Shown in pieces: positions 43,484 to 52,950 of a stretch of 64,000 nucleotides of DNA. A program made the position numbers and the translations under genes. The DNA comes from Holzapfeliella saturejae (GTDB lineage Bacteria; Bacillota; Bacilli; Lactobacillales; Lactobacillaceae): positions 372,001 to 436,000 of the forward strand of contig NZ_JAWMWG010000001.1 of assembly GCF_037546065.1 (NCBI RefSeq), in the 5' to 3' direction. The notes under the pieces are model-generated. The model had not been told where the DNA came from and did not search any database. It worked only from the letters and a program-made list of their open reading frames with translations. Within the stretch, counting starts at the first letter, position 1, and each line of letters begins with the position of its first letter.

Positions 43484-44344
43484 ATGTTGAGTCTAACTTA
43501 TCGTAGTCTAAAATTATATTTTTGTAGTCGATCTAACGTATTACTGTCGATGCTTGGAGCATTAATTGCATTTGTTTTGTATTTGGTTTTTATCAAACAA
43601 GCGATGGTAGATCAATGGCAAAACATGCCAGCTAAATTAGCGTTGCTTGATAATTGGTTAATTGGCGGTGTGCTGTCAGCTACTGCAATCACAACGACGT
43701 TTTCTAGTCTTAAACAGTTTGTTTTAGATAGGGAATCACAAGTCATAAAAGATTTGATATTAACAGACGTTAGCTACTTCAAAATTCAGATGAGTTATGT
43801 TTGTGCCTCAGCTATTGTGGGATTGTTGATGCAAATGATGATGGCTATTATAATGATGAACTATTTTGTAATTAGTGATCAAGTTGCATTTGATTTGGCT
43901 TTGCTACCACAATTAATTATCATTATGTTATTAGCCACAATTTTATCAACAGCGATTAATTTATTGATTTTACAATTCGTCAAAAAAGTTAGTACGGTAG
44001 CACTATTAAGTACAATTATTGGGACAGCTTCAGGATTTTTAGTGGGAACATATATGCCACTAGGTGCATTACCTAGTTTTGCACAATGGCTTGTCAAACT
44101 TACACCAGGAAGTTACGTTGCGGCTTTGTATCGACAACTGCTAATGTCTGATTTGTTGCAAAACAACTTGGGGAACCAACTCGATTTAAGACATGAAGTT
44201 GAGTTTAACTTAGGCGTTAAATATGATTTGTTCGGTTCACAATTGAGCACGTGGCAAGATTGGGTTATCTTATTAAGTGTTATTGTGTTGGCTATGGCTT
44301 TAATTGCGGTAGTATCAAGTTGGCAAAAACGTGAACAACGTTAG
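43484..44344 (+). CDS. ABC-2 type permease
   Basis: 286 residues with six membrane segments; the region around LSTIIGTASGFLVGTYMPLG matches the conserved C-terminal part of ABC-2 permeases. Ribosome binding site GGAAG inside the end of the ATPase gene; start 1 base after that gene's stop. Works with the preceding ATPase as an exporter. Confidence 0.88.
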   Translation: MLSLTYRSLKLYFCSRSNVLLSMLGALIAFVLYLVFIKQAMVDQWQNMPAKLALLDNWLIGGVLSATAITTTFSSLKQFVLDRESQVIKDLILTDVSYFKIQMSYVCASAIVGLLMQMMMAIIMMNYFVISDQVAFDLALLPQLIIIMLLATILSTAINLLILQFVKKVSTVALLSTIIGTASGFLVGTYMPLGALPSFAQWLVKLTPGSYVAALYRQLLMSDLLQNNLGNQLDLRHEVEFNLGVKYDLFGSQLSTWQDWVILLSVIVLAMALIAVVSSWQKREQR

Positions 44345-44355
44345 GAGTTGAAGAT

Positions 44356-44808
44356 GTGAAGGTTGAATTTATACCAGACAAGCAATTGTCCAAAGATGTG
44401 ATTGAACTCGATATTCGTGCGTCTGAATTAACACCAAATGTTCAAAATTTGATTAGTCAATTAATAAATTTAGATAATAGAGCGGATATTATCCCAATCA
44501 AGGAAGAAGACTGCGTGATAATTCTTAAACCCAGCGATATTATTTTTGTGGATGTTGTCTCAAATGAATTATTGATTTACACCCAAAATAAAACCTATCA
44601 GATAAAAGAAAGGCTAAATCGGTTTAGTGAGCGATTAGGTGGATATGATTTTGTCCAAGTTTCAAAACATGCATTAGTTAACCTGAATCATTTGATATCA
44701 CTTGAAAATAGTTTTTCAGGGAATATGTTGGCGATTTTAACTGATGGTCATCAGACCGACGTTAGTCGTAAATACTTGAGTTTGTTAAAACAAAAGTTAG
44801 GAATTTAG
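44356..44808 (+). CDS. LytTR-domain transcriptional regulator
   Basis: 150 residues with no receiver domain. The N-terminal about 50 residues are mixed; the rest is a LytTR DNA-binding fold (IIFVDVVSNELLIYTQN and FVQVSKHALVNLNHLISLE). GTG start with AGGAGTTG 7 bases upstream. Stand-alone LytTR regulators paired with a small membrane protein form inhibitory LytTR systems in streptococci and lactobacilli; here the partner is the next gene. Confidence 0.88.
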   Translation: MKVEFIPDKQLSKDVIELDIRASELTPNVQNLISQLINLDNRADIIPIKEEDCVIILKPSDIIFVDVVSNELLIYTQNKTYQIKERLNRFSERLGGYDFVQVSKHALVNLNHLISLENSFSGNMLAILTDGHQTDVSRKYLSLLKQKLGI

Positions 44809-44819
44809 GAGTGTGTTGT

Positions 44820-45227
44820 ATGAAAAAATTGATTAAACATGTGAATCATCTGTTAATAGGTGCAGCAACATCCTCTTTAGTTTATATTAGTGCTTTAATG
44901 TTAAGCTTAGATGTACCTAGTTTAACAATTAAAAACGGATTAATCGTAGTTAGTCTTGGTGCAATTATTGGGTTATATTCTGCTGTATTCGATAGTGAAA
45001 AAATATCATTTCTAACAGCTCTAATCTGTCATTTTATTTTGACTTTATCCAGCGTATTATTTAGCTTGTTATTTTTTAATTCTTCAATAACAATTATTCA
45101 GGAGATTGGTTTTTGGGTTAGCTTTTTGATGATTTATTTGATTATTTGGGGTGGTGTGAGTTTATATCAGCGTATTAGTATTAAAAAGATTAATCGAAAA
45201 CTACAAGATAACTATCATAAAAGATAA
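44820..45227 (+). CDS. DUF3021 family membrane protein
   Basis: 135 residues with four hydrophobic segments (about 12-30, 38-58, 68-90 and 98-118) and a basic tail. DUF3021 proteins typically follow LytTR genes and are thought to restrain the regulator at the membrane. ATG 44820 is chosen, 8 bases after AGGAG; the in-frame GTG three codons earlier overlaps the site. Last gene of the operon; no clear terminator follows. Confidence 0.82.
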   Translation: MKKLIKHVNHLLIGAATSSLVYISALMLSLDVPSLTIKNGLIVVSLGAIIGLYSAVFDSEKISFLTALICHFILTLSSVLFSLLFFNSSITIIQEIGFWVSFLMIYLIIWGGVSLYQRISIKKINRKLQDNYHKR

Positions 45228-45360
45228 ATTTTGGTTAATTTTAAACTTTTAAAATTGATTTTTTGTCATTAATTTGTTAAAAGTACTTAATATCTATTTC
45301 TTGTATGGTAAAATAGAATGGAATTTTTAAAAACCATATGACAATATTAAGGTGAACTAA

Positions 45361-46626
45361 ATGAATGACAATCAACCAAAATTCACCCCGATATTACTTG
45401 GTAGTGATATCAATGTTTATGGAATGGCCCGCTCATTTCATGAAGCATACGGGATGAAAGTAAAAGCATGGTCTTCAGGCAAGTTAGCAGCAACACGTTA
45501 CACTAACATTGTTGACATTGAAACAATTCCTAATTTTGAGGATGATAATGTCTTTATTGAGACAATGCGCAAAAAAGTAGAAGAATACAAAAACCATCCT
45601 GAACCAGTAATTTTAATTGCTTGTGGGGATGCGTATGCAGAACTATTATCCAAATACAAAGATGACTTAAAAGAAACGTTTATCGTCCCTTACATTGATT
45701 ATGATTTACTTGAAAAATTAAATCACAAAGATACATTTTATCAAACAGCTGAGGAATACGATTTACCTTACCCTAAAACAAAGATTATTGATGAAGAACA
45801 GTTTAATAATGGTGACTATCAAACCTTACCATTTGATTATCCAATTGCACTTAAACCAGCAAATAGTGTAAAGTGGGCCGAAATTAGTTTTCCAGGTAAG
45901 AAAAAAGCTTACACAATTCAAGATGAAGCAGAATTGAAACGTTCTTTGGAACAAATTTATGCACATAATTATCGTGACCGCATTATTTTGCAAGAATTCA
46001 TCCCTGGTGATGATTCAAATATGCGCGTTTTAAATGCATACGTTGATCAAGATCATCAAGTTAAAATGATGTGCTTGGGACATCCGTTACTTGAAGATCC
46101 AACACCGCATTCAATCGGAAACTATGTGGCGATTATCCCTGAATATAATCAGGCGTTATACGAACGTGTTCAAAGTTTTCTTGAAGCAATCAAATTTACA
46201 GGCTATGCCAACTTTGACATGAAGTATGATTATCGTGACGGCGAGTTTAAATTCTTTGAGATTAACTTACGTCAAGGACGCTCTAGTTTTTATGTCACAC
46301 TAAACGGCTACAATTTAGCTGAATGGGTTGTGAAAGATTACGTGACAGGCGAGTTAAGTTCTCAACCGACAACATATGCTAACCAAGCAGGAAATAAACA
46401 TATGTTATGGCTTGGTGTCCCTGAAAAAGTATTCAAGAAATACGCAGTGGATAATAAAGACAAAGACTATGCACTTGAATTAATTCGTCAAGGTCGTGTA
46501 GGGACAACAGTCTTTTACGATAAAGATATGGGATTCAAACGCTTCGTTTTAATGAAGTACATGTTCCATAACTACATTGGCCGTTTCAAAAAGTACTTTG
46601 AAGAAAACAAAGGTCAAAATATTTAA
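45361..46626 (+). CDS. ATP-grasp carboxylate-amine ligase, D-aspartate ligase candidate
   Basis: 421 residues. An N-terminal pre-ATP-grasp domain (LLGSDINVYGMARSF) is followed by the ATP-grasp core with IALKPANSVKW, LQEFIPGDDSNMR and the metal site FKFFEINLRQGRSSF. Length and layout match the D-aspartate ligases (Asl/AslfM) that add D-Asp to Lys of the peptidoglycan stem in lactobacilli and enterococci. No aspartate racemase is in the window, so the assignment is by family only. AGGTG precedes the ATG. Confidence 0.75.
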   Translation: MNDNQPKFTPILLGSDINVYGMARSFHEAYGMKVKAWSSGKLAATRYTNIVDIETIPNFEDDNVFIETMRKKVEEYKNHPEPVILIACGDAYAELLSKYKDDLKETFIVPYIDYDLLEKLNHKDTFYQTAEEYDLPYPKTKIIDEEQFNNGDYQTLPFDYPIALKPANSVKWAEISFPGKKKAYTIQDEAELKRSLEQIYAHNYRDRIILQEFIPGDDSNMRVLNAYVDQDHQVKMMCLGHPLLEDPTPHSIGNYVAIIPEYNQALYERVQSFLEAIKFTGYANFDMKYDYRDGEFKFFEINLRQGRSSFYVTLNGYNLAEWVVKDYVTGELSSQPTTYANQAGNKHMLWLGVPEKVFKKYAVDNKDKDYALELIRQGRVGTTVFYDKDMGFKRFVLMKYMFHNYIGRFKKYFEENKGQNI

Positions 46627-46663
46627 AAAAACGCCACTTGTTTGAGCAAATGTGCGTTTTTTA
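46627..46663 (+). terminator. Terminator of the ATP-grasp ligase gene
   Basis: AAAACGC and GCGTTTT with an imperfect inner stem and a T-run. Confidence 0.65.
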
Positions 46664-46686
46664 TTTGCAGGAGGTAGGTAAGTAAA

Positions 46687-46890
46687 ATGTTCAAAAGTAA
46701 ACTAGGTATTGTAATAACGTGTTTAGTCTTAGCCATACCGCTAGCTTTAATCTACAGTCTAGCTTCGTTATTAGTGCATCCCCAAAATCTCAATTTTACA
46801 ACAGATTTCATCCTTGCTTATTGTGTTATTTTACCCATTCAAACTTTAGCTATTATCGGCTATTTTATCCATCAAAATAAAAAGCGTTAA
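46687..46890 (+). CDS. Small two-helix membrane protein
   Basis: 67 residues with two hydrophobic segments (about 5-27 and 38-60) and a basic C-terminus QNKKR. A good GGAGG ribosome binding site stands about 11 bases upstream of the ATG and the frame fills most of the gap before lacD. Unknown function; family not recognised. Confidence 0.6.
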   Translation: MFKSKLGIVITCLVLAIPLALIYSLASLLVHPQNLNFTTDFILAYCVILPIQTLAIIGYFIHQNKKR

Positions 46891-46980
46891 TCTCAGCCGT
46901 TAATTTTTGACTTGCACAATAACAGGACTATAATAATCACCGTAAAATAAATTTATACATATTACACGGAGGCTTTTATT

Positions 46981-47979
46981 ATGGTTGAAGAATTATCTTC
47001 AGAAGTTATGAAACACTTAAAGAAGTTATCAAATAGCGACAATGTTGTGAGTGCACTTGCAATTGATCAAAGAGGATCCTTGAAACGCATGATCGCAGCA
47101 GCCGCTAACCAACCCTCTAATGAAACTGAAATCGTTGATTTCAAGAAAGCAGTATCCCGTGAGTTAACAAAATATACCTCAGCTATTTTGCTAGACCCAG
47201 AATACGGCCTTCCTGCATCAAAGGTTAAAGCTTCAGATTCAGGATTGCTACTTGCATACGAAAAAACAGGTTATGACGCAACAGAACCAGGACGTTTACC
47301 TGACTTACTTGAACATTGGTCAGTACGTCGTCTAAAAGAAGCTGGTGCTGATGCAGTTAAGTTCTTACTTTACTACAACCCAGACGAAAGCGATGACATT
47401 AATCAAAGAAAACACGCTTTTGTTGAACGTGTTGGTGCTGAAGCTAAACAATATGACTTACCATTATTTATGGAAGTGGTAACTTATGATAATAATGTCA
47501 CTGATGCTAGCTCAGCAGAATTTGCTAAATTAAAACCAGCCAAAGTGCTAAAATCAATGGCTGAATTTGCTAAACCACAATACAATGTGACTGTTCTAAA
47601 AATGGAAGTGCCTGTTAACATGAACTTTGTTGAAGGTTACGGTGATGGTGAAGTGGTTTACACGAAAGAAGAAGCTAAGAAATACTTCAAAGAACAAAGT
47701 GAAGTTACAACAAAACCTTACATCTTCTTAAGTGGTGGTGTTTCATTTGATATGTTCAAAGAAACATTGAAACTAGCTAAAGAAGCTGGTTCAACATTTA
47801 GCGGTGTCTTATGTGGTCGTGCAACTTGGAAACCAGGTGTTCAACCATTCGCTGCTGAAGGTGAAAAAGCTGGTGATAAATGGTTACAAACTGAAGGTCG
47901 CCACAATGTTGAAGAACTTAATGCTATTCTTAAAGAAACAGCTACTCCTTGGACTAACAAAGTACAAGAAGCTAAATAA
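46981..47979 (+). CDS. lacD: Tagatose-1,6-bisphosphate aldolase
   Basis: 332 residues of the class I LacD family, which cleaves tagatose 1,6-bisphosphate to dihydroxyacetone phosphate and glyceraldehyde 3-phosphate and can also act on fructose 1,6-bisphosphate. Marks are IDQRGSLKRM, LLDPEYGLPA, the Schiff-base Lys in TVLKMEVPV and LSGGVSF. The other tagatose-pathway genes are absent here, so it may serve general sugar metabolism. GGAGG is 9 bases upstream; codon bias suggests high expression. Confidence 0.93.
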   Translation: MVEELSSEVMKHLKKLSNSDNVVSALAIDQRGSLKRMIAAAANQPSNETEIVDFKKAVSRELTKYTSAILLDPEYGLPASKVKASDSGLLLAYEKTGYDATEPGRLPDLLEHWSVRRLKEAGADAVKFLLYYNPDESDDINQRKHAFVERVGAEAKQYDLPLFMEVVTYDNNVTDASSAEFAKLKPAKVLKSMAEFAKPQYNVTVLKMEVPVNMNFVEGYGDGEVVYTKEEAKKYFKEQSEVTTKPYIFLSGGVSFDMFKETLKLAKEAGSTFSGVLCGRATWKPGVQPFAAEGEKAGDKWLQTEGRHNVEELNAILKETATPWTNKVQEAK

Positions 47980-48001
47980 GATTAATCAATCCCCAAATAA
48001 G

Positions 48002-48030
48002 AGTCAGCGAAAAATCGCTGGCTTTTTTGT
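48002..48030 (+). terminator. Terminator of lacD
   Basis: GTCAGCGA and TCGCTGGC pair around AAAA, followed by a T-run. Confidence 0.88.
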
Positions 48031-48096
48031 TTTCTCATCTTTATTTAATTGTGTTATCATAGTAACCATACAAACAATAAAAAGGTAGGTTTAGTT

Positions 48097-50046
48097 ATGA
48101 CACATTATATGAACATTCGTGGTGGTGCAGGTGACATTACCGTCCCTGAAACAAAATTACCCAAAGATAATCTTTATTTGGCTGTTAATGCAGAATGGTT
48201 GAAGACAGCCGAAATTCCAGGAGACAAACCTGCAACCGGTAGTTTTAACAAAATTGCTGAAAATGTTGAAAAAACATTAATGGCTGATTTTGAAGACTTT
48301 GCCTCAGGCAAAAAAGAACCACAAACAAAAGAATTAAAAGAAGCAGTAAAGCTCTATCAACTAGCACTAGACTTTGATAAACGTAATGCTGATGGTGCAG
48401 AACCTATTCAAGAAGATTTAGCAAAACTAACTAACTTAAAAGATTTTGCTGAGTTTAACCAACAAGCTGGTCAATTATCAAAGACTGGATTTGCTTTGCC
48501 AATTGATTTCGGGGTTAATATTGATATGAAAGACACTAAACACCATATTTTATTCCATAGTGGCCCAGGCGTTTTCTTACCTGACACCACTCAATATGGC
48601 ACTGAACAAGGTGATCAGTTACTAGCTGTTTACAAAGACCAATCTGAAAAGTTATTACAATTAGCAGGTCTTGATGACCCAACAGCTAAAGGTTACGTTA
48701 AAGATGCCCTTGCATTTGATGAAAAATTATCAAAAGTCGTTAAAAGTAATGAAGAATGGGCAGACCGTCCAGCTGTTTACAACCCTTATTCAGCAGCAGA
48801 CTTCAAAAAACACTTCAAGAGCTTTGATGTTGAAGGGTTAATTACGGAACTGGTTGGTCATATGCCAGAACGTTTAATTGAAGCTGAACCAAGATTTTTA
48901 GAACATGCTGAATCACTAGTGAATGCAGACAACTTTAATGAAATCAAAGGTTGGATGATTGTTTCTTATATCAATAGTGTTGTAGGATCACTTTCACAAG
49001 AATTCCGTGAAACTGGATTTGCTTACAACCAAGCACTAACAGGTGTTAAAGAAATGGCTAAGCCTAAAAAACATGCTTATCATCTAGCAAACAGTCGTTT
49101 TGCAGAACCTGTCGGAAACTATTATGGTGAAACTTACTTTGGTGATGATGCAAAACAAGATGTGACACGTATGGTTGAAAAGATGGTACAAATCTACAAA
49201 AACCGTATTCAAGCAAATGACTGGCTTTCAGATGAAACTAAAGAAAAAGCCATTGTCAAACTTGAAAAAATTGCAGTTAAAATTGGTTACCCTGATAAAA
49301 TTGAGGCCATCTACTCAAAATTCCACGTGACACCAGCTGAACAAGGTGGTACCTTATACGGCAACTTATCAGCAATGAGTCGCATTTCAATTCAAGAAAA
49401 CCTAGATAAATTAACTAAAGAAGTTGACCGCACAGAATGGGCAATGCCAGGTAACTTAGTCAATGCTTGTTATGACCCAAGTCGTAATGACATTACTTTC
49501 CCAGCGGCTATTTTGCAAAAACCATTCTACGATTTACATCAATCCTCTTCTGCTAATTACGGTGGAATTGGTGCAGTTATTGCACACGAAATCTCACATG
49601 CTTTCGATAACAATGGGGCACAATTTGATGAATACGGTAACATGAACAACTGGTGGCAAGACCAAGATTTCACCGAGTTCAAAAAACGTACCCAAGATAT
49701 GATTGATTTATTTGATGGCGTTGAATACGGCGATGGTAAAATCAATGGGAAACAAGTTGTTTCAGAAAACGTAGCTGATGCAGGTGGCTTATCTAATGCC
49801 ATTGAAGCGGCAAAATCTGAACCAGATGCTGATTTGAAAGAACTATTTGAGAACTGGGCCCGTGTTTGGAGTCAAAAAGCTGAAAAAGCTTACATGCAAA
49901 TGTTACTTGCAGTTGATGTTCATGCGCCAGGTCCAATGCGTGCTAATGTTCAAGCACAAAATATGGATGAATTCTATGAAGTCTTTGATGTTAAAGAAAC
50001 AGACGGCATGTATTTAGATCCTGAAAAACGCGTTAATATTTGGTAG
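48097..50046 (+). CDS. pepO: Oligoendopeptidase PepO (M13 neprilysin family)
   Basis: 649-residue zinc metallopeptidase cutting oligopeptides in the cytosol. The zinc motif HEISH with downstream ENVADAGG (third ligand Glu) and the C-terminal CxxW-lacking NIW end are typical of bacterial PepO; no signal peptide is present. ATG 48097 follows AAAGGTAGG; codons from 48049 are upstream of it. Monocistronic, terminator at 50054. Lactic acid bacteria use it in breakdown of imported peptides. Confidence 0.94.
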   Translation: MTHYMNIRGGAGDITVPETKLPKDNLYLAVNAEWLKTAEIPGDKPATGSFNKIAENVEKTLMADFEDFASGKKEPQTKELKEAVKLYQLALDFDKRNADGAEPIQEDLAKLTNLKDFAEFNQQAGQLSKTGFALPIDFGVNIDMKDTKHHILFHSGPGVFLPDTTQYGTEQGDQLLAVYKDQSEKLLQLAGLDDPTAKGYVKDALAFDEKLSKVVKSNEEWADRPAVYNPYSAADFKKHFKSFDVEGLITELVGHMPERLIEAEPRFLEHAESLVNADNFNEIKGWMIVSYINSVVGSLSQEFRETGFAYNQALTGVKEMAKPKKHAYHLANSRFAEPVGNYYGETYFGDDAKQDVTRMVEKMVQIYKNRIQANDWLSDETKEKAIVKLEKIAVKIGYPDKIEAIYSKFHVTPAEQGGTLYGNLSAMSRISIQENLDKLTKEVDRTEWAMPGNLVNACYDPSRNDITFPAAILQKPFYDLHQSSSANYGGIGAVIAHEISHAFDNNGAQFDEYGNMNNWWQDQDFTEFKKRTQDMIDLFDGVEYGDGKINGKQVVSENVADAGGLSNAIEAAKSEPDADLKELFENWARVWSQKAEKAYMQMLLAVDVHAPGPMRANVQAQNMDEFYEVFDVKETDGMYLDPEKRVNIW

Positions 50047-50053
50047 CATTAGA

Positions 50054-50092
50054 AAAACTCTACATAAATTGTAGAGTTTTTTTATTTTTCTA
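50054..50092 (+). terminator. Terminator of pepO
   Basis: AAAAACTCTAC and GTAGAGTTTTT pair around a 7-base loop with T-run. Confidence 0.88.
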
Positions 50093-50168
50093 AAGGCTAT
50101 CATCTATGATATGATAAAAATATGTAAATTTAATATTATATTAATATCCCAAAGAAAAGGAGGTAATC

Positions 50169-50696
50169 ATGTTATCGAAATTATTAGAGAGTAGATGGTT
50201 TAAACGATGTTATCTTGCTATCCACAAAGTATTTATTTTTGATGTGACAGCCCTATTTTACAGTGGGCTATCCTTCATTTTAATTTTGTTATACTTTTAT
50301 GGTCAGATGTATATTGTCAATCGTCTTGAATATCCAGAGAGTTACTTTATTGGACCGGGTAGTTTTTATGATGTTGTTTATCTACTGGGTAAGAATGATA
50401 ACGTCATTGCCCCTTTACTAGTTACAACATTATTCTTAGTGATTCCCTTGTTACTCAGTTTAGGTTCAATTATTCGCTTTAAATCACGTGGTCGTTATTT
50501 CGTGATTGCCGTATTTGCGATGAGTACTATTTTTATTAGTTTGTATACATTTGTGATTAATAAAAGAGACTATCGCTTTTACCCCGTGAATTATTTTAAT
50601 ATGACAAGTTTAGTCATGTTCTTTATTTTGGCAATCATGTTACTCTATGCGGGGTATTTAAGTTATCAAAATCACAAAGAAACTAAGGGAGAATGA
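50169..50696 (+). CDS. Unknown four-helix membrane protein
   Basis: 175 residues with four hydrophobic segments (about 30-48, 80-98, 108-128 and 143-165); the first outside loop contains Tyr/Pro/Gly-rich sequence. No known family is recognised. AAGGAGG is 6 bases before the ATG. The Nudix gene begins 4 bases after its stop, so they form a two-gene operon. Confidence 0.7.
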   Translation: MLSKLLESRWFKRCYLAIHKVFIFDVTALFYSGLSFILILLYFYGQMYIVNRLEYPESYFIGPGSFYDVVYLLGKNDNVIAPLLVTTLFLVIPLLLSLGSIIRFKSRGRYFVIAVFAMSTIFISLYTFVINKRDYRFYPVNYFNMTSLVMFFILAIMLLYAGYLSYQNHKETKGE

Positions 50697-50700
50697 GAAG

Positions 50701-51150
50701 ATGCACAAAGCTGAACAAGCAAAATTCTTAAACTTGATTATGATTACCCATCACAATCAAGTTGTCATTTTAAATCGACAAGATAAATTCAAGGGCTATA
50801 CCTTTCCTGGCGGACATGTTGAAGCAGGGGAGTCGTTTGTTGAAAGTGTCAAACGTGAAGCTAAAGAAGAAACAGGATTAGCCGTTGATAAGGTTCAGTT
50901 AGTCGGAACTTGTCAGTATCAAGAACAAGATTATCGTCGTGTCATTTTATGTTATCAAGCACAAGCTATGACAACAGAGCTGTCAGCTAGTGGAGAAGGG
51001 GACGTTTTCTTTGCTGAACTAGCTGAACTTGATGAAGCGCATTATTCTAGTGGTTTTAAGGAACTGTTAGCTTTATACACCAATCCTCATTATACTGAGT
51101 TGATTTTTGAAACATTACCAAATGGCGAGACCAAAACACGTTATTATTAA
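50701..51150 (+). CDS. Nudix hydrolase (MutT/8-oxo-dGTPase-like)
   Basis: 149 residues with the complete Nudix box GGHVEAGESFVESVKREAKE followed by ETGL. Such enzymes hydrolyse nucleoside diphosphates linked to another moiety, often oxidised dGTP. GGAGAA precedes the ATG. Substrate cannot be told from sequence. Confidence 0.88.
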   Translation: MHKAEQAKFLNLIMITHHNQVVILNRQDKFKGYTFPGGHVEAGESFVESVKREAKEETGLAVDKVQLVGTCQYQEQDYRRVILCYQAQAMTTELSASGEGDVFFAELAELDEAHYSSGFKELLALYTNPHYTELIFETLPNGETKTRYY

Positions 51151-51184
51151 AAAAACACCTGGCAATTTGTCAGGTGTTTTTTAT
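51149..51184. terminator. Bidirectional terminator, Nudix gene / MarR gene
   Basis: AAAACACCTG and CAGGTGTTTT form a 10-bp stem with A- and T-runs between convergent genes. Confidence 0.9.
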
Positions 51185-51588
51185 TTGAGTTTGGTTAGTA
51201 ATTGTGTCAGCATCCGTTTTTCTGTTGGCGTTAAGCCTCGTGTTAAGTCCCGTGTGGTTTGGGTGATGATGTTATCCACTTGTGGATAAATGCGCGCCCC
51301 TTTTTCAGTTAAAGCAATAATTGATGTTCGACGATCAACAAAGTCTTGTTGCTTATATACGAGGTCTAAATCAATTAGATGTTTAAGCTGACGTGTGACA
51401 TTGCTAGCATTGACAGCGGTATCTTGAATCAACATCTCTTGTTTGATTTGTCTTTCTTTAGCCACTTTCAAAAAGAAAAAGTAGTTGGTGCTATTTAATT
51501 GAAAAGGCTTGAGGTTTTGATTTAATTGATTTTGAAATTTGCGAGATAATAAAGAAAATAACGGTAACATATCGTTTACTTTCGCCAT
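51181..51588 (-). CDS. MarR-family regulator
   Basis: 135 residues with winged-helix features FQLNSTNYFFFLKVAKE, VNASNVTRQLKHLIDLDLV and the wing DRRTSIIALTEKG. GGAGG precedes the ATG. It is divergent from an aldo/keto reductase gene across about 150 bases, the likely target. Confidence 0.87.
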   Translation of the reverse strand: MAKVNDMLPLFSLLSRKFQNQLNQNLKPFQLNSTNYFFFLKVAKERQIKQEMLIQDTAVNASNVTRQLKHLIDLDLVYKQQDFVDRRTSIIALTEKGARIYPQVDNIITQTTRDLTRGLTPTEKRMLTQLLTKLK

Positions 51589-51739
51589 AACAAGCCTCCT
51601 AAAGTGATAGTTTTAACACCCCTAAGTATACACTAATTTTCACCAAATAGGAAAAATCACGAGACTCGATATTGGTAAAAGTAATGAGTTGGGTGTAGGC
51701 TCAAGGTAACAAATTAAACATAGAAAGAAGTGTGCAGAT

Positions 51740-52681
51740 ATGTCTTTAACAACAAAAATTGGTAAAAGTGATATCGTAACAAAAAAATTAGGTCTAGGAA
51801 CCAATAAAGTTGGGGGACATAATTTGTTCCCTAACCTAGATGACCAAGAAGGACGAGAAGTCGTTCAAACAGCCATTGATGATGGTATTCAAATGCTTGA
51901 TACCGCATTTGCTTATGGCTTGGGTCGCTCTGAAGAATTGATTGGTGAAGTACTTGCTCAAAATCCAATGCGCCGCAAAAATTTAACAATCGCTACCAAA
52001 GCAGCTCAAGATCCAGCGCAAGAAATGGCGATTAATAATGATCCTGAATTTTTGAAGCAAGCAGTCCACGATGCTTTGAAGCGTCTACAAACCGATTATA
52101 TTGATATCTTTTATATTCATTTTCCAGATAAAAATACGCCCAAAGATGAAGCAGTTCGTGCTTTGCATGAATTAAAAGAACAAGGGTTAATTCGAGCTAT
52201 TGGGGTGTCAAACTTCTCACTTGAACAATTAAAAGAAGCTAACAAAGACGGTTATGTTGATATTGTCGAAGACCGCTACAACTTATTACACCGTGAAGCA
52301 GAAGATGAATTATTCCCTTATTTACGTGAAAATAACATTTCATTTGTGCCATTTTTCCCACTAGCTTCGGGATTATTAACAGGTAAATACCATGAATTGA
52401 CTAGCTTTGCAGAAGATGATATTCGTAGCCAAGATGCTGATTTTCAAGGGACACGTTTTGAACAAATTATCAAAAATATTCAAGAAGTCCAACAAATTGC
52501 AGATGCTTATGGTGTGAATGTTGCTCAATTAATTCTAGCTTGGTATATCAAAAATCCAGATGTCTCTGTTGTTATCCCTGGAGCACGTGTTAAAGAACAA
52601 GTTGAATCTAATACACGTGCACTTGAAATTATTTTGAACCAAGAAGATTACGATAAAATTGATGAATTATTTAAGCTCTAA
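51740..52681 (+). CDS. Aldo/keto reductase (potassium-channel-beta/YajO-like subgroup)
   Basis: 313 residues, (beta/alpha)8 NADPH oxidoreductase. Catalytic residues appear as Asp in MLDTAFAYG (with the Tyr), Lys in TIATKAA and His in FYIHFPD; the cofactor region is IPGARVKEQVESN. AGAAAG lies before the ATG. Monocistronic and divergent from the MarR gene, which may repress it in the absence of an aldehyde or stress signal. Confidence 0.9.
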   Translation: MSLTTKIGKSDIVTKKLGLGTNKVGGHNLFPNLDDQEGREVVQTAIDDGIQMLDTAFAYGLGRSEELIGEVLAQNPMRRKNLTIATKAAQDPAQEMAINNDPEFLKQAVHDALKRLQTDYIDIFYIHFPDKNTPKDEAVRALHELKEQGLIRAIGVSNFSLEQLKEANKDGYVDIVEDRYNLLHREAEDELFPYLRENNISFVPFFPLASGLLTGKYHELTSFAEDDIRSQDADFQGTRFEQIIKNIQEVQQIADAYGVNVAQLILAWYIKNPDVSVVIPGARVKEQVESNTRALEIILNQEDYDKIDELFKL

Positions 52682-52690
52682 AAGCTGTGC

Positions 52691-52725
52691 TATAATAGGA
52701 TTGTTTATAAAATCTTATTAGGAGG
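52691..52725 (+). promoter_or_regulatory. Promoter and ribosome binding site of a small membrane gene
   Basis: TGCTATAAT (extended -10, TATAAT at 52691-52696) lies just after the reductase gene and is followed by AGGAGG (52720-52725). Confidence 0.5.
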
Positions 52726-52739
52726 ATGGGGTAGTCACA

Positions 52740-52907
52740 ATGAGACAATTATTTGCATTATTTTGGCTAGTACTCGGTGTCATCTATTTGTTTTTTAACA
52801 TTTCAGATTTGTTCACCGCATTTTCATTCAAATCAGTCTTTTTAAGTTTAGTCGCCTTATTTGTAATTGTCATTAGTATTGGTGATTTAAAAAATAATCG
52901 ACAATAA
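52740..52907 (+). CDS. Small membrane protein (55 residues)
   Basis: ATG 52740 to TAA 52905-52907. Two hydrophobic segments (about 4-20 and 31-47) and a polar end DLKNNRQ. An extended -10 and AGGAGG stand upstream, but the AGGAGG is 14 bases from the ATG, longer than usual. A terminator follows directly. Likely real, function unknown. Confidence 0.5.
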   Translation: MRQLFALFWLVLGVIYLFFNISDLFTAFSFKSVFLSLVALFVIVISIGDLKNNRQ

Positions 52908-52942
52908 AAAAACAGCTACTCAAAAGGTAGCTGTTTTTTTAT
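52907..52942. terminator. Terminator between the small membrane gene and the aldo/keto reductase pseudogene
   Basis: AAAACAGCTAC and GTAGCTGTTTT pair around TCAAAAG, with A- and T-runs on both sides; the flanking genes converge. Confidence 0.9.
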
Positions 52943-52950
52943 GAATTTAA

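Noticed and set aside
47804..48088. 94-codon plus-strand frame overlapping the end of lacD
   Set aside because: Shadow frame of lacD and its terminator without a ribosome site.
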